53,028 bases of DNA from JALZAQ01 sp038253885 (lineage in GTDB: Bacteria; Gemmatimonadota; Gemmatimonadetes; Gemmatimonadales; Gemmatimonadaceae), in the NCBI GenBank assembly GCA_038253885.1, contig JBBSGP010000022.1, positions 1 to 53,028 of the forward strand, given 5' to 3'. The translations under genes were made by a program, and so were the position numbers. The notes beneath the pieces are model-generated. The model saw only the letters and a program-made list of their open reading frames with translations, was not told where the DNA came from and searched no databases. Shown here piece by piece: positions 18,694 through 28,020 of the stretch; position 1 is the stretch's first letter; each line of letters opens with the position of its first letter.

Positions 18694-20949
18694 CTACTTC
18701 AACCCAATGCGCTTCACCAGCGCCTCGAGTCGCGGATCCGCGCGGAGCGGCGCATAACCCGGATCCAGGTGGAGGTAGATCAGCCCCGCCGAGCGCGCGT
18801 TGTACGCCCGATCGAGCGACGCAAATGCACGGTCGAAGTCACCCAGCGCGGCGTGGCCAATCGCCAGCACCTCCGACCGAAGGTATTGCGTGCGCGCCTC
18901 CTCCTCCAAGCGGTTCATGATCTCCTCGCCTTCCTCGCGGCGATCGAGCAACGCCAACGCGCGCACGAGATACGCGTCGTATGATCGAACACTCGCCTCG
19001 AGCGCCTGCCCCTTGCGGTACCACTCGAGCGCCTTCGCCGTATCCTCGAGCGCGAGGTGCGCCGAGCCGATGTCGAGGTACACGAGAAAGAAGTCCTCGC
19101 CCAGCTCGATGATCTTCTCGCCTTGCGCGATGGCGCCGGCGTAGTCGCCGGCATACAGAAGAAAGCGCGACAGCCATCGCGTGTAGCCGGGGTCGAGCGG
19201 ATCCAGCGTCAGCGTCTGCCGCAACTCTTCGATCCCCTCGCCGAGCAACCCGACGGTCGGCAGCAGACTGCCGAGCGCCCAATGCGCCTCGGCGTAATTC
19301 GGCGCGACCTTGACGGCGCGGCGCAGCTCTCGTTCGGCGGCGGCGAAATCCCACTCGTACCATCCGAGGACTTTCCCCAGCGAGGTGAGCGCTTCGGCGC
19401 CGTCGGGATCGATCCGCAGCGCGCGCGTGGCAGCGGCCTTGGCGCGAGGATACGCATCGTCGGGAGCGACCCAATCATCAGCCAACCGACACCAGACATC
19501 GGCGACGCCGGCGTACGCCCGTGCATAGCCGGGGTCCAGCAGCAGTACACGATTATAGAAGTCGAGACTCTTCCGCAGCCCCGGCTCCGTGAATCGGTGA
19601 TAGAAGAACCGGGCCTTGAGGTAGAGGTTGTACGCCTCGAGGTTTTTCGTCGGCACCACGAGCTGCGCCGAGTCCGCGCCGAGGCGCAGCTTGAGCGCGT
19701 CCACGATCGCCCGCGAGATCTCTTCCTGAATCGCGAAGACGTCCTCGAGCTGTCGATCGAAGGTCTCCGCCCACAGCTGATATCCGTTCTCGACGTTGAC
19801 CAACTGCGCGCCGATCCGAATCCGATTGCCGATCTTCCGGACACTGCCCTCGAGCACCGAGTTCACGCCGAGCTTCTCGCCCACCTGGCGAATGTCCACT
19901 TCCTTTCCCTTGAAGGCGAAGCAGGAGCTGCGCGACGCCACCTGGAGCCCCGGCACCTTGGCCACGGCGTTGATGATCTCCTCCGTCATGCCGTCGCTGA
20001 AATACTCGTTCTCCGGATCCGCGCTGAGATTGACGAAGGGGAGTACGGCAAGGGATTTCTGCGCGGGTGCGGTGCGTTGCGGCTCGCCTCTCGCGGGCGT
20101 AATGGCGCCGTCACGGGAGACGCGATCGAGGGCTTCGACGAGTTGCGCCGCCGACGCGAAGCGATCCACGGGGCTTCGAGCCATGGCGCGAGACAGCAAG
20201 TCGTCCACCGCGTCCGGGACGTCGCGCGTTGCTCTCACTTTCGGCACGGGAGACATGAATCGTTTGGCGATCACGGCCTGCGCCGTCGCGCCGGTGAACG
20301 GCAGCTCGCCCGTGAGCATCTCGTACAAGACGCAGCCGAGGCTGTACAGGTCCGTCCGGCCGTCGACATTCGCATCGCCCGATGCCTGCTCGGGACTCAT
20401 GTACGCCGGCGTGCCTACCGACAGGCCGGTCCGCGTGATCGTCACGGCGCTCCCGCTCAACGCTTTGCCGATGCCGAAGTCGGCGACCATTGCCGAGGCT
20501 TCGTGCAGCAGGATGTTCTCCGGCTTGATGTCCCGATGGATCACGTGATGGCGGTGCGCGTAATCGAGCGCCGACGCCACTTCGCGCGTAATGCGCAACG
20601 CATCCTCGAGCGACAGTTGTCGCTCTCGCTCCACCCGCTCGCGGAGCGAATGCCCTTCCATGTTCGGCATGACGTAGAACAGCAGACCTTCGGATTCGCC
20701 GGAGTCATAGAGCGGCAGGACGTGTGGGTGGGTGAGCCCCGCCGCCAACTTGATCTCGCGAAGAAACCGCTCCTTTCCGATCTCGGCCGACACTTCGGGC
20801 CGGAGCACCTTGAGCGCGACACGACGGTCGTGTCGCAGGTCGTTCGCGAGAAACACGATGGCCATACCGCCTTCGCCGAGCTGACGCTCCACGACATAGC
20901 GGCTGCCGAGACCTGCGGTGAGACGTTCCTGAAGGGAACCCAATACCAC
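18694..20949 (-). CDS. Ser/Thr protein kinase with TolB-like and TPR regions
   Basis: About 750 residues. Hanks kinase domain at about 15-280: LGEGGMAIVF, ALKVLRPE, HRDIKPENILL, DFGIGKAL, AYMSPEQ. Next comes a TolB/FlgO-like segment (LAVLPFVNLSADPENEYFSD, then GMTEEIINAVAKVPGL) of the type found in TPR kinases and adenylate cyclase regulators, and then six or more TPR-like repeats to the C-terminus (AYAGVADVW, AEALTSLGKVLG, AEAHWALGSLLP, VYLDIGSAHLAL). No transmembrane helix is seen. The start is uncertain: GTG 20949 gives VVLGSLQERLTAGLGSRY, close to the family N-terminus, while a TTG at 20985 is also possible; neither has a good ribosome-binding site. It is the first gene of the signalling run, 25 bp before the 3xGAF kinase. 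Confidence 0.9.
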   Translation of the reverse strand: MVLGSLQERLTAGLGSRYVVERQLGEGGMAIVFLANDLRHDRRVALKVLRPEVSAEIGKERFLREIKLAAGLTHPHVLPLYDSGESEGLLFYVMPNMEGHSLRERVERERQLSLEDALRITREVASALDYAHRHHVIHRDIKPENILLHEASAMVADFGIGKALSGSAVTITRTGLSVGTPAYMSPEQASGDANVDGRTDLYSLGCVLYEMLTGELPFTGATAQAVIAKRFMSPVPKVRATRDVPDAVDDLLSRAMARSPVDRFASAAQLVEALDRVSRDGAITPARGEPQRTAPAQKSLAVLPFVNLSADPENEYFSDGMTEEIINAVAKVPGLQVASRSSCFAFKGKEVDIRQVGEKLGVNSVLEGSVRKIGNRIRIGAQLVNVENGYQLWAETFDRQLEDVFAIQEEISRAIVDALKLRLGADSAQLVVPTKNLEAYNLYLKARFFYHRFTEPGLRKSLDFYNRVLLLDPGYARAYAGVADVWCRLADDWVAPDDAYPRAKAAATRALRIDPDGAEALTSLGKVLGWYEWDFAAAERELRRAVKVAPNYAEAHWALGSLLPTVGLLGEGIEELRQTLTLDPLDPGYTRWLSRFLLYAGDYAGAIAQGEKIIELGEDFFLVYLDIGSAHLALEDTAKALEWYRKGQALEASVRSYDAYLVRALALLDRREEGEEIMNRLEEEARTQYLRSEVLAIGHAALGDFDRAFASLDRAYNARSAGLIYLHLDPGYAPLRADPRLEALVKRIGLK

Positions 20950-21107
20950 GATGAAGGCTCGGCGTCGAGCAGCGGGGAGGCCCAAATCGGGCGGGGGAAG
21001 ATAATAACGCTACTTCACTGACCTCGCGTCAGCAATCTGAGCCGAGACTCATCCAAACGCCGGTGGGGGAGTTGCCCCGGTTCCGTGGAGGGTTCGCGAC
21101 TTGGGAA

Positions 21108-22040
21108 TCAAGCCGCTTCATCGGTTGATGATGTAAGGTGTTCGTACGCGATCGGGGACCGTTGTCCGAGGGCGGAGTGCCGCCGGTGCGGGTTGTACCA
21201 GCCTTCTATGAAGCGGAAGATCGCCATCCGCGCCTCCGCTTGCGAGGGAAATGACTGGCGATCGAGGAGCTCGCACTCGAGCGTGGCGAAGAAGCTCTCG
21301 CAGAGCGCGTTGTCGTAGCAGTCGCCGACCGTGCCGCGCGACGGCCGGACGCCCAGCGCCTCACAGCGACGACCGATTGAACTCGGGCAGCCCGCCGCGA
21401 TCAGAGTGGTGGATCATCCCCGGTGATGGCTTCCGCTGCGCGAGGGCAGCCGCTAAGGCGGCCAGTGGGAGCCGCGCGTCGAGCAGATGGCTGATCGCGT
21501 AGCCGACCACCTTGCGCGACCACGCGTCGAGCAGCACCGGGAGGACGTCAAAGCGCGTCTTCAGGCGGATATACGTGAGGTCGGCGTACCACAGCTCGTT
21601 CGGGCCGCTCACGACGAGCTCGCGGGTGAGGTTCGGAAGGACCGGGTTCTCGTGCGCGCTATCGGTGGTGGCGAAGAAGCGCCGGACCGGCGTCGGCGCG
21701 ACGTGCCCGGCGCGCATCAGGCGCGCGACGCGCTTGTGGTTGACGGCGGTTCCGCGGCGCCGGAGCTCGTGCGTGATGCGGCGGTACCCGTAGGCGGGGA
21801 ACTCACGGGCGATCTGCTCGATCTCGAGCGTGAGCGCGGCATCGGCTGCGCTTCGAGACTCCAGGGCGGCCGACCTCCGGTAGGAAACTGCTGCGCGAAA
21901 GGCTCATGAGCCGACACCCTCGTTCGATGGGGAGACCGAAGGCCCGGAGATGAGCGACAACGGTGCGCTTAGCGGCGGTGATGTGGCGCGAAGCCCCTTT
22001 TTCAAGACGTCGAGCTTTCCATCGTGATCTGCCCGACCTT
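21108..22040 (-). pseudogene. IS3 OrfB transposase, frameshifted
   Basis: The DDE integrase core is spread over several frames. The first has KGASRHITAAKRTVVAHLRA, then GCRLMSLSRSSF. A second (21361-21717) has MRAGHVAPTPVRRFF, SGPNELWYADLTYIRLKTRF and MIHHSDRGG, which supply the two catalytic Asp residues. A third carries GTVGDCYDNALCESFFATLE with the catalytic Glu, then FIEGWYNPHRRHSALGQRSP, to the TGA at 21108-21110. Breaks fall near 21370, where HSDRGG runs into PEFNRSSL and a stop, and near 21830-21880. The protein cannot be made intact. Confidence 0.8.
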
Positions 22041-22268
22041 CCGCTCAAGCGCGGCGATCTGGGCCTCGTACTCGTGCACCTGGTCGGCCAGGTGGTCATC
22101 GTCAGTCAGCTCGCCCCGCTCGTGCTTCCTCAGCCAGTAGATCAGTAGGGAGTGATTGATGTCGTGCCGACCAGCGATCCCCTTCAGGCTCCCTTCGCCT
22201 GCGAGGTACGCTCGGACGAGCTGGAGTTTGAAATCGACACTGTACCGGCGCTGCCGGCGCATGGACAT
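22002..22268 (-). CDS. IS3 OrfA, transposase DNA-binding subunit
   Basis: An 88-residue protein from ATG 22266-22268. It is a helix-turn-helix (RRYSVDFKLQLVRAYLAGEG, then GIAGRHDINHSLLIYWLRKH) followed by a coiled-coil leucine-zipper-like helix (HLADQVHEYEAQIAALERKV). This is the standard IS3 OrfA layout of about 90-100 residues. In IS3 elements, OrfA and OrfB are joined by a -1 ribosomal frameshift near the OrfA end; the slippery site is not obvious here. OrfA looks intact, but its OrfB is broken, so the element should be immobile unless helped in trans. Confidence 0.8.
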   Translation of the reverse strand: MSMRRQRRYSVDFKLQLVRAYLAGEGSLKGIAGRHDINHSLLIYWLRKHERGELTDDDHLADQVHEYEAQIAALERKVGQITMESSTS

Positions 22269-22397
22269 GGTGGCCTCCGGGTCGTGCCCCGAAGGTCAAA
22301 CCCCGACCCATTCTGTCCAGCTCCGGGGGGTCACTCCAGATGGGCAAGCCGTACCATGTGGTGATGGCTACATTAAGGGCTCATTGACCAGGACCTG

Positions 22398-23807
22398 ATG
22401 AGCAACGAGGCCAGGCACCTTCACGATGCACTCGCGGGCCGCTACGAAATCCAGCGTGAGCTCGGATCGGGCGGCATGGCCACGGTCTACCTCGCGCGCG
22501 ATGTGAAGCACGATCGCGACGTCGCAATAAAGGTTCTCCACCCCGACCTTCGTGCCGCGCTCGGCAGTGAGCGTTTCCTTGCCGAGATTCGAACGACAGC
22601 CCGGCTTCAACATCCGCACATCCTCCCGCTGCTCGACAGCGGCTAAGCAGACGGTCTTCTGTATTACGTCATGCCGCATGTCTCAGGAGAATCGCTGCGC
22701 GACCGACTCGAGCGCGAACAGCAGCTGGCGATCACTTCTGCAATCTCGATCGCACGCGAAGTTGCGGACGCGCTGAGCTCGGCGCACGAGATGGGAATCG
22801 TTCATCGTGACATAAAACCCGAGAACATCCTTCTCCGAGGCAACCACGCACTGGTGGCTGATTTCGGAATCGCCCTGGCAGTGCAACAAGCGGGCGGCGC
22901 ACGAATGACGCAGACGGGACTGTCACTCGGCACACCGCAATACATGTCGCCGGAGCAGGCGATGGGCGAGCGGAACATCGGGCCGCGTAGTGACATCTAT
23001 TCGCTTGGTGCTGTGACATACGAGATGCTCACGGGCGACCCGCCGTTCTCAGGGCACACGGTTCAGGCGATCGTGGCCAAAGTGATGACCGAACGTCCCA
23101 CGCCGCCTACGACAGTTCGCGACACCGTCCCGCGCAATGTTGAACACGCCGTGCTGATCGCCCTCGCGAAAGTGCCGGCCGATCGATTCGCGACAGCGTC
23201 AGAGTTCGCAGCCGCTCTGATCGCGGATCGCAGCGCGGAGGAAACGCGAGCGGTTTCGCATCCCCTTCGTCAAACGCCTGCCAGCGCGAGGAGATCCAGC
23301 GTGATCGCATGGGCTGCTGCCGGGATTGCGAGCATCGTGGCGGCAGGAGGATGGTTACGTCCGCAGAAAACTGTGGACCCCGTAACGCGTTTGACAGCCG
23401 CGCTTCCTCCGGGGCAGGAGCTGCTTCCACAGTGGCGCGGCTACAGCGTGGCACTCTCGAGTGACGGCACCCGGCTCGCCTATGTGGGCCAGGGCCCAAC
23501 TTCCAATTCGACGCAGTTGTGGGTTCGGCCTCTCGATGCCCTCGAGGCGACAGCCGTGCCGAACACCGTCGGCGCGTCCACCGTGCGCTGGGTGCCGGAG
23601 GGCGGTTCCCTTTTCTTCTCGAGCGCGCAGACGGGCGACGGGGGCGGCGCGGTGTCACTCGATGGCTCAAACGCCACACGCACCCGTGGATCGTATGATG
23701 CAGACGTGGGGTCGAGCGGCCGCGTGTACGCGCCTGGGCAAGGCGTGATCACACGCCAGATGCCAGGTGGTGTCATCGACACGGTTGCGCGCATCGAAGG
23801 AATGTGA
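22398..23807 (+). pseudogene. Ser/Thr protein kinase gene with internal TAA, 3'-truncated
   Basis: The frame from ATG 22398 encodes a Hanks kinase (LGSGGMATVYLARD, AIKVLHPDL, HRDIKPENILL, DFGIALAV, YMSPEQ). It is cut by one in-frame TAA at 22644-22646, where paralogues read SGEADGLLYYVMP; one G-to-T change in GAA would create it. Beyond the kinase (to about residue 275), one transmembrane helix (SVIAWAAAGIASIVAAGGWL) leads to the start of a WD40/TolB-like propeller (YSVALSSDGTRLAYVGQG), which stops at 23807 after only about 130 residues instead of 500 or more. The protein is thus damaged twice. The 3' break coincides with the start of phage-like sequence. Confidence 0.85.
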
Positions 23808-24154
23808 GCTCGCCAAGTAGCCGGGCCAGAAGCGCCAAGGTCTCGCGGGCTTCACGGATGGCGGCCAGGGCCGTCTTGTGCTCCCCTGCCTGCAGCCCCT
23901 TCGCGAGGATGTACTGCGGCCGCGTTCTGGAGCTCCTGAAGCTTCTCGAGGAGCGCGTCACCCCTGGCGATGGCCTTCGCGCCGCTGGCCTTGGCAAGCG
24001 TGGCCGGCAGATGGTCGCCGAAGTGGCGATAGACGGCGTCGATCGACAGACCGTACCGTTTCGCAAAATAGCGCAACGGCTGAGACCGATCGACGAGCCC
24101 CCGGTCGATCTCATTCCGCTTCGGATGGTCGCACACGGTGCAGCGCCTCGGCAT
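23795..24154 (-). pseudogene. Phage-type zinc-knuckle/HTH protein, frameshifted
   Basis: From ATG 24152-24154 the frame reads MPRRCTVCDHPKRNEIDRGL, with a CxxC pair, then a helix-turn-helix-like RYFAKRYGLSIDAVYRHFGD and LPATLAKASGAKAI. Near 23920 the reading shifts to another frame that gives AGEHKTALAAIREARETLAL and LARLLGELT. The two halves together match a common small protein of Gram-negative prophages and integrated elements, about 110-130 residues long, of unknown role. The ATG overlaps the stop of the upstream frame (TGATG), so they were once coupled. The frameshift makes it a probable pseudogene. Confidence 0.6.
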
Positions 24155-24563
24155 CAGCCTGCCCGCCCGGCGAGTTTCTCCATCGGGGCGGCCTGCTGGC
24201 GAGCGCGCTGACAGCGTTGCACGGCCAGCGCCACCGCGCGCGCGAATATCTCGTTTACCTCTGAGTCGCCAGTCAACGGGATCGCCTCGTCTATGCCCGT
24301 GACCGGCGTCTGGGGCCAGTGCTCGCGCACCGCGGCCAGGTCGATGCGGTCCGCCTGGAGCTCAGCCAGGATCATCGCGACCGCCTCATGCTCGTCCGCT
24401 GTCCACGATGCGGCGGGAGTCGTGATCGCCGGAGCGAGCGACTGCGCGGCTGTGAGGATTTCGCCCGGATGTCCGCCAGCCGCTCGAATACGGCGGCAAT
24501 CCGGTCTGCGGTCGTGATCAGCTCCCGGCTCGCGTCCGCCGAGGTCGTGGACGCGCCGATCAC
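24154..24563 (-). pseudogene. Phage-like hypothetical gene, frameshifted
   Basis: The frame starts at ATG 24563 (MIGASTTSADASRELITTAD, then RIAAVFERLADI) and must switch frame near 24455 to continue as LAPAITTPAASWTADEHEAV, then MILAELQADRIDLAAVREHW and FARAVALAVQRCQRARQQ, to TGA 24154-24156. All of it is helical, with no known motif. It sits directly upstream of, and is coupled to, the zinc-knuckle gene, and the pair lies beside a tRNA-like att site, as expected for cargo of an integrated element. Function unknown. Confidence 0.45.
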
Positions 24564-24674
24564 CCCGAGAGCGTGGGTGAAAAACAGTGTGTGGAACGGT
24601 GTGTAAAGGCGCCGCTTCTGTCGCGAACTGGCGCTTTTCAGCTGCTCGGCTCGCTCTTATGCCGGGTGACTCGA

Positions 24675-24720
24675 CCGACTCTGGATCAGGAGAGTCCTGG
24701 TTCGAGCCCAGGAGGGGCAA
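24675..24720 (+). repeat. 46-bp tRNA 3'-half repeat (att-like), left copy
   Basis: The 46 bp from CCGACTCTGG to GGGGCAA are identical to 27383-27428. They read as the 3' half of a tRNA: anticodon loop CTCTGGA (anticodon CUG, Gln), 3' stem TCAGG, a variable loop, T-arm CCTGG-TTCGAGC-CCAGG and acceptor strand AGGGGCA with discriminator A. The expected 5' half (TGCCCCT and a D-arm) is missing, so this is not a working tRNA. Site-specific integrases commonly use tRNA 3' halves as attachment sites, and an integrase relic starts 77 bp away. Confidence 0.75.
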
Positions 24721-24796
24721 TTAAGAGGCTCTGCATCACTTGGGTGGTGTGGGGCCTTTCCATTCCGCGGCCCCCGTCAGCGTTTCGTCCGTGTTT

Positions 24797-25165
24797 CTAT
24801 GGCTGTGTAGTCATTTTTTCAATCAGCTTGAGCGGAGACGCCATGACCGCGAGCTGCCGTCGTCGGTCGCTTGTTGGTAGCATGCTTCCATGGTAACGCG
24901 GTCCGCCCATCCTTCCCGCTTTCATCACATCCACGGTCGGGAGATGTTTGCGTGCGGTCGCCCACGCACGGCGGTACGGGTGCCGCAAGCCACCCCTGAG
25001 CTGCTCGAGTCCGGCCTTTTTGTCCGCGCGTCGAAGCAGCTCGCCGAACGTCTTGCAAGTCCATGGTGCATGCTTCGTCGATTGCGGGAAGAGCCAACCA
25101 TCGTCGAACGCTCCGAGCTTCGCGCGAAGCTGCGTAGCTCCTCGGCGAGGGATACGATTGGCGAC
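24797..25165 (-). pseudogene. Tyrosine recombinase (integrase) C-terminal relic
   Basis: The minus strand encodes RRGATQLRAKLGAFDDGWLF, then PQSTKHAPWTCKTFGELLRR, then LRGGLRHPYRRAWATARKHL and PTVDVMKAG. This is the catalytic end of a phage-type tyrosine recombinase: HPYRR corresponds to the HxxR motif (family knowledge). After MKAGR the frame slips, and the expected segment with the nucleophile tyrosine (TMEACYQQATDD) is found only in another frame. The N-terminal part is replaced by IS3 sequence at about 25165. The position next to an att-like tRNA half is exactly where an element's integrase is expected. It is inactive as it stands. Confidence 0.75.
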
Positions 25166-25172
25166 TTGGGGA

Positions 25173-25292
25173 TCAAGCCGCTTCATGCGTTGATGCTGTG
25201 AGACGTTCGCAGTCGATCGGCGCCCGCTGTCCGAGTGCGGAGTGCCGCCGGTGCGGGTTGTACCAGCCTTCGATGAACCGGAAGACTGACAT
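25173..25292 (-). pseudogene. 3'-end fragment of IS3 OrfB (second copy)
   Basis: Forty codons read FRFIEGWYNPHRRHSALGQR, then APIDCERLTASTHEAA and a stop, nearly the same as the end of the IS3 OrfB at 21108-21235. The DNA past the stop, containing GACTTGGG and ATCAAGCCGCTTCAT, is also shared. Both ends are abrupt: on one side the integrase relic, on the other the leader of the multicopper oxidase. It is evidence that IS3 activity helped break the integrase. Confidence 0.75.
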
Positions 25293-25389
25293 GCGCTTCG
25301 GAGCGCCGGACGTGGAAGCAGGTTCGCTTGACAATCGACGCCCGTCACCCCCAACTCGATGGTCTGCGCAAACAACCCTTGGAGGGACC

Positions 25390-27349
25390 ATGCGCGCCCA
25401 CCTGGCCGTGATTCTAATCGTCATCGCTTCAGCGAGCACGACCTTCGCGGCGCCATCTCATGCGGTTCCTCTTGGGCCCCGTCCGCGAATCGATCGCCCG
25501 GTACGCGTATCGATCAATGACAATCGAGTGCCCGCCGGCGTGCTTCGCGGCCGTGTGCTCACACTGCGACTCGTAGCGCGCATGGGGAGGTGGTACCCAG
25601 ACGGAGAGTCCGGGACAAGTGCGCCGGTGCAGGCGTTCGCCGAGGAAGGGCATGCGCCACTCATCCCCGGCCCGATGATCCGAGTGCGGGCAGGCACCGA
25701 GATCGCGATCACGCTGCGCAATAAGGTGCCTAACGCAACGCTGACCGTACATGGGCTGATCTCGCGCGGCGCGGCGACGCCGACCGTGCTTGACGCGGTG
25801 CCTGACACCGTGCAGCTCCCGGAGGGTGCGACGCGCACGCTCCGCATTCGCCTCGACGCTCCGGGCACGTTCTACTACTGGGGCTCGACGACGGGACGTT
25901 CGATCGTCTATCGCGCGGGTGAAGATGCGCAACTCACGGGCGCGATCGTCGTTGACCCGGCGGAAGGTCCACGGCCCGCCGACCGAGTGCTCGTGATCGG
26001 GATGTGGAGCGACACTGCAGGACGCGCGCTCCTCGTTCGGAAGCGATTGCTCTCCGTGATCAACGGCCGCTCCTGGCCCAGCACGGAACGACTGAGCTAC
26101 GCGGTCGGCGACACCGTGCGCTGGCGCATCATCAACGCGTCGTCCGATTCGCACCCCATGCACTTGCACGGATTCTATTACCGCGTCGACGGTCGAGGGG
26201 ACGGGCTTGGAGACACCGTGTATGCGGAGGGCGTGCGCGAGCACGTCGTGACGAACCTCATGACGCCTGGCGCGACGATGAGCCTCACGTGGTCGCCCGA
26301 TCGGGCCGGCAATTGGCTCTATCATTGCCATCTGCCCGAGCATTTTGGCCGGCGCGGCCCGCTCGGCACGCTGCCTTCGCGAGCCACGCAGTATGCGCAC
26401 AGGGAGATGAACCACGCGCTCGAAGGAATGAGCGGACTCGTGATGGGAGTAACCGTGCGAGCCATGCCGGGGCGCACGGCGGCGGCCGTCGCCAGCGGGG
26501 CGCCACGAAAGTTGCGTCTCGTGATCCGCTCGAACAGCCACGGATCGGCCGCGTCGCCCATCTTCGAGTTCTCACTCGAGGACGGCCGCGCGTCGAGGTC
26601 TCCGGGCGCGAGCGACCAGACTGCCCCAACGATCGTCCTCACGCGCGGTGAGCCCGTGGCCATCACCGTGGTGAACACGCTCACCGAACCGAGTGCGGTG
26701 CACTGGCACGGCGTCGAGTTGGAGAGCTACTACTGATGGAGTGGCTGGGTTCAGTGGCACCGCACACCGACTCTCCCCCGTCATCGCGCCAGGCGACTCA
26801 TTCGTCGCACGGTTCACTCCGCCCCGAAAGGGCACCTTCATCTACCATACACACATTGACGAGGAACGACAGCAGCCTGCGGGCCTGGCGGGACCGATCA
26901 TCGTGCTCGAGGTCGGCGAACGCTACGATCCGCTGAGAGACTTTACCGTGGTGGCGAGCACGCCGCGCGACTCCATCGGGGTGATACCGCGACTGGTTTG
27001 GCTGAATGGAAGCTCCACCTCCACGCCATTGAATCTTCAGCCCGGCGTGCGCTATCGTTTCCGGTTCATCAACATGACAACGCACACCCCTGGGCTCCGT
27101 TTTGAGCTTTCGCGAGACGGGAGTCTGGTTCGATGGCGACCGTTAGCAAAGGATGGCGCCGATCTACCCATTGGTCGACAGCTAGCTCGCGCGGCGCGCC
27201 AACCGGTCAGCATCGGGGAAACGGTAGACGTGGAGGTCATTCCCGAGCAACAAGGCGAGCAGCGTCTGGAAGCGCATGCCGCCGACGGAGCGCTGATGGG
27301 AACGCTCCTGGTCCGAGTAGGCGCAGAAGGGGCGGCGAAGCCGGAGTAG
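25390..27349 (+). pseudogene. Multicopper oxidase with one frameshift and unusual motif order
   Basis: ATG 25390 has a strong ribosome-binding site (GGAGGG) and opens a Sec signal (MRAHLAVILIVIASASTTFA). The frame runs 448 codons to TGA 26734-26736; removing one base near 26733 restores the frame to 27349, about 653 residues in all. In order, the cupredoxin domains show a degenerate first pair (TVHGL at 119-123; FYYWGS at 161), then HPMHLHG (255-261) and HCHLPEH (312-318), then HWHGVELESYYDG (438 on) and, past the frameshift, IYHTH. The usual order is HWHG, HxH, HPxHLHG, HCHxxxH, so the functional half-sites are swapped. The Cys between the two His (313) would hold type 1 copper. It may be a recent pseudogene or a single-base assembly error. 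Confidence 0.8.
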
Positions 27350-27382
27350 CCGAGTGACGAGCATGCGGTGCGTAGGCGGTTT

Positions 27383-27428
27383 CCGACTCTGGATCAGGAG
27401 AGTCCTGGTTCGAGCCCAGGAGGGGCAA
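27383..27428 (+). repeat. 46-bp tRNA 3'-half repeat (att-like), right copy
   Basis: A perfect direct copy of 24675-24720, 2,708 bp downstream, starting 34 bp after the multicopper oxidase. As in the left copy, the tRNA D-arm and 5' acceptor strand are missing. The two copies bracket the integrase relic, the IS3 fragment and the oxidase, like attL and attR of a small integrated island. An intact tRNA would be expected at one end; its absence suggests serial insertions or later deletion. Confidence 0.75.
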
Positions 27429-27591
27429 CTCGGAGCTCGGCAATGCGTTGCGCGTTGTCGAGCTCTCTTCATTTTTGCGAGATCGGTGAGCTGGTTGATC
27501 CGCTGCCCACGGGCCTGGCGCTCTAAGCTCACCCCGAGCTGAGCACTTCGAGCGACCCAGCCTCGGCGGATCACAATCACGGAGAAGGACA

Positions 27592-28005
<414 letters not shown>

Positions 28006-28020
28006 CGCGTGAGCCCGCAC

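Larger units (their letters stand above)
21068..22337 (-). mobile_element. IS3-family element, degenerate
   Basis: The transposase reads on the minus strand as orfA plus a frameshifted orfB. The outer ends carry imperfect inverted repeats: GGAGTTGCCCCGG at 21068-21080 and the complement of GGAGTGACCCCCCGG at 22323-22337. The resulting length of about 1.27 kb is normal for IS3. No clear target-site duplication could be identified. A second, partial copy of its 3' end lies at 25173-25292. The element separates the signalling operon from a broken Ser/Thr kinase gene. Confidence 0.75.

Noticed and set aside
19057..21021. 654-codon plus-strand frame
   Set aside because: Fully antisense to the Ser/Thr kinase-TPR gene, whose motifs are unmistakable.
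24564..24720. Protein-coding N-terminus reading PLLGSNQDSPDPES
   Set aside because: This is a known kind of artefact: the antisense translation of a tRNA 3' half. The same peptide appears at the second repeat copy near 27400.
24640..24720. Functional tRNA-Gln gene
   Set aside because: Only the 3' half is present. No TGCCCCT acceptor strand or D-arm could be found upstream of either copy.
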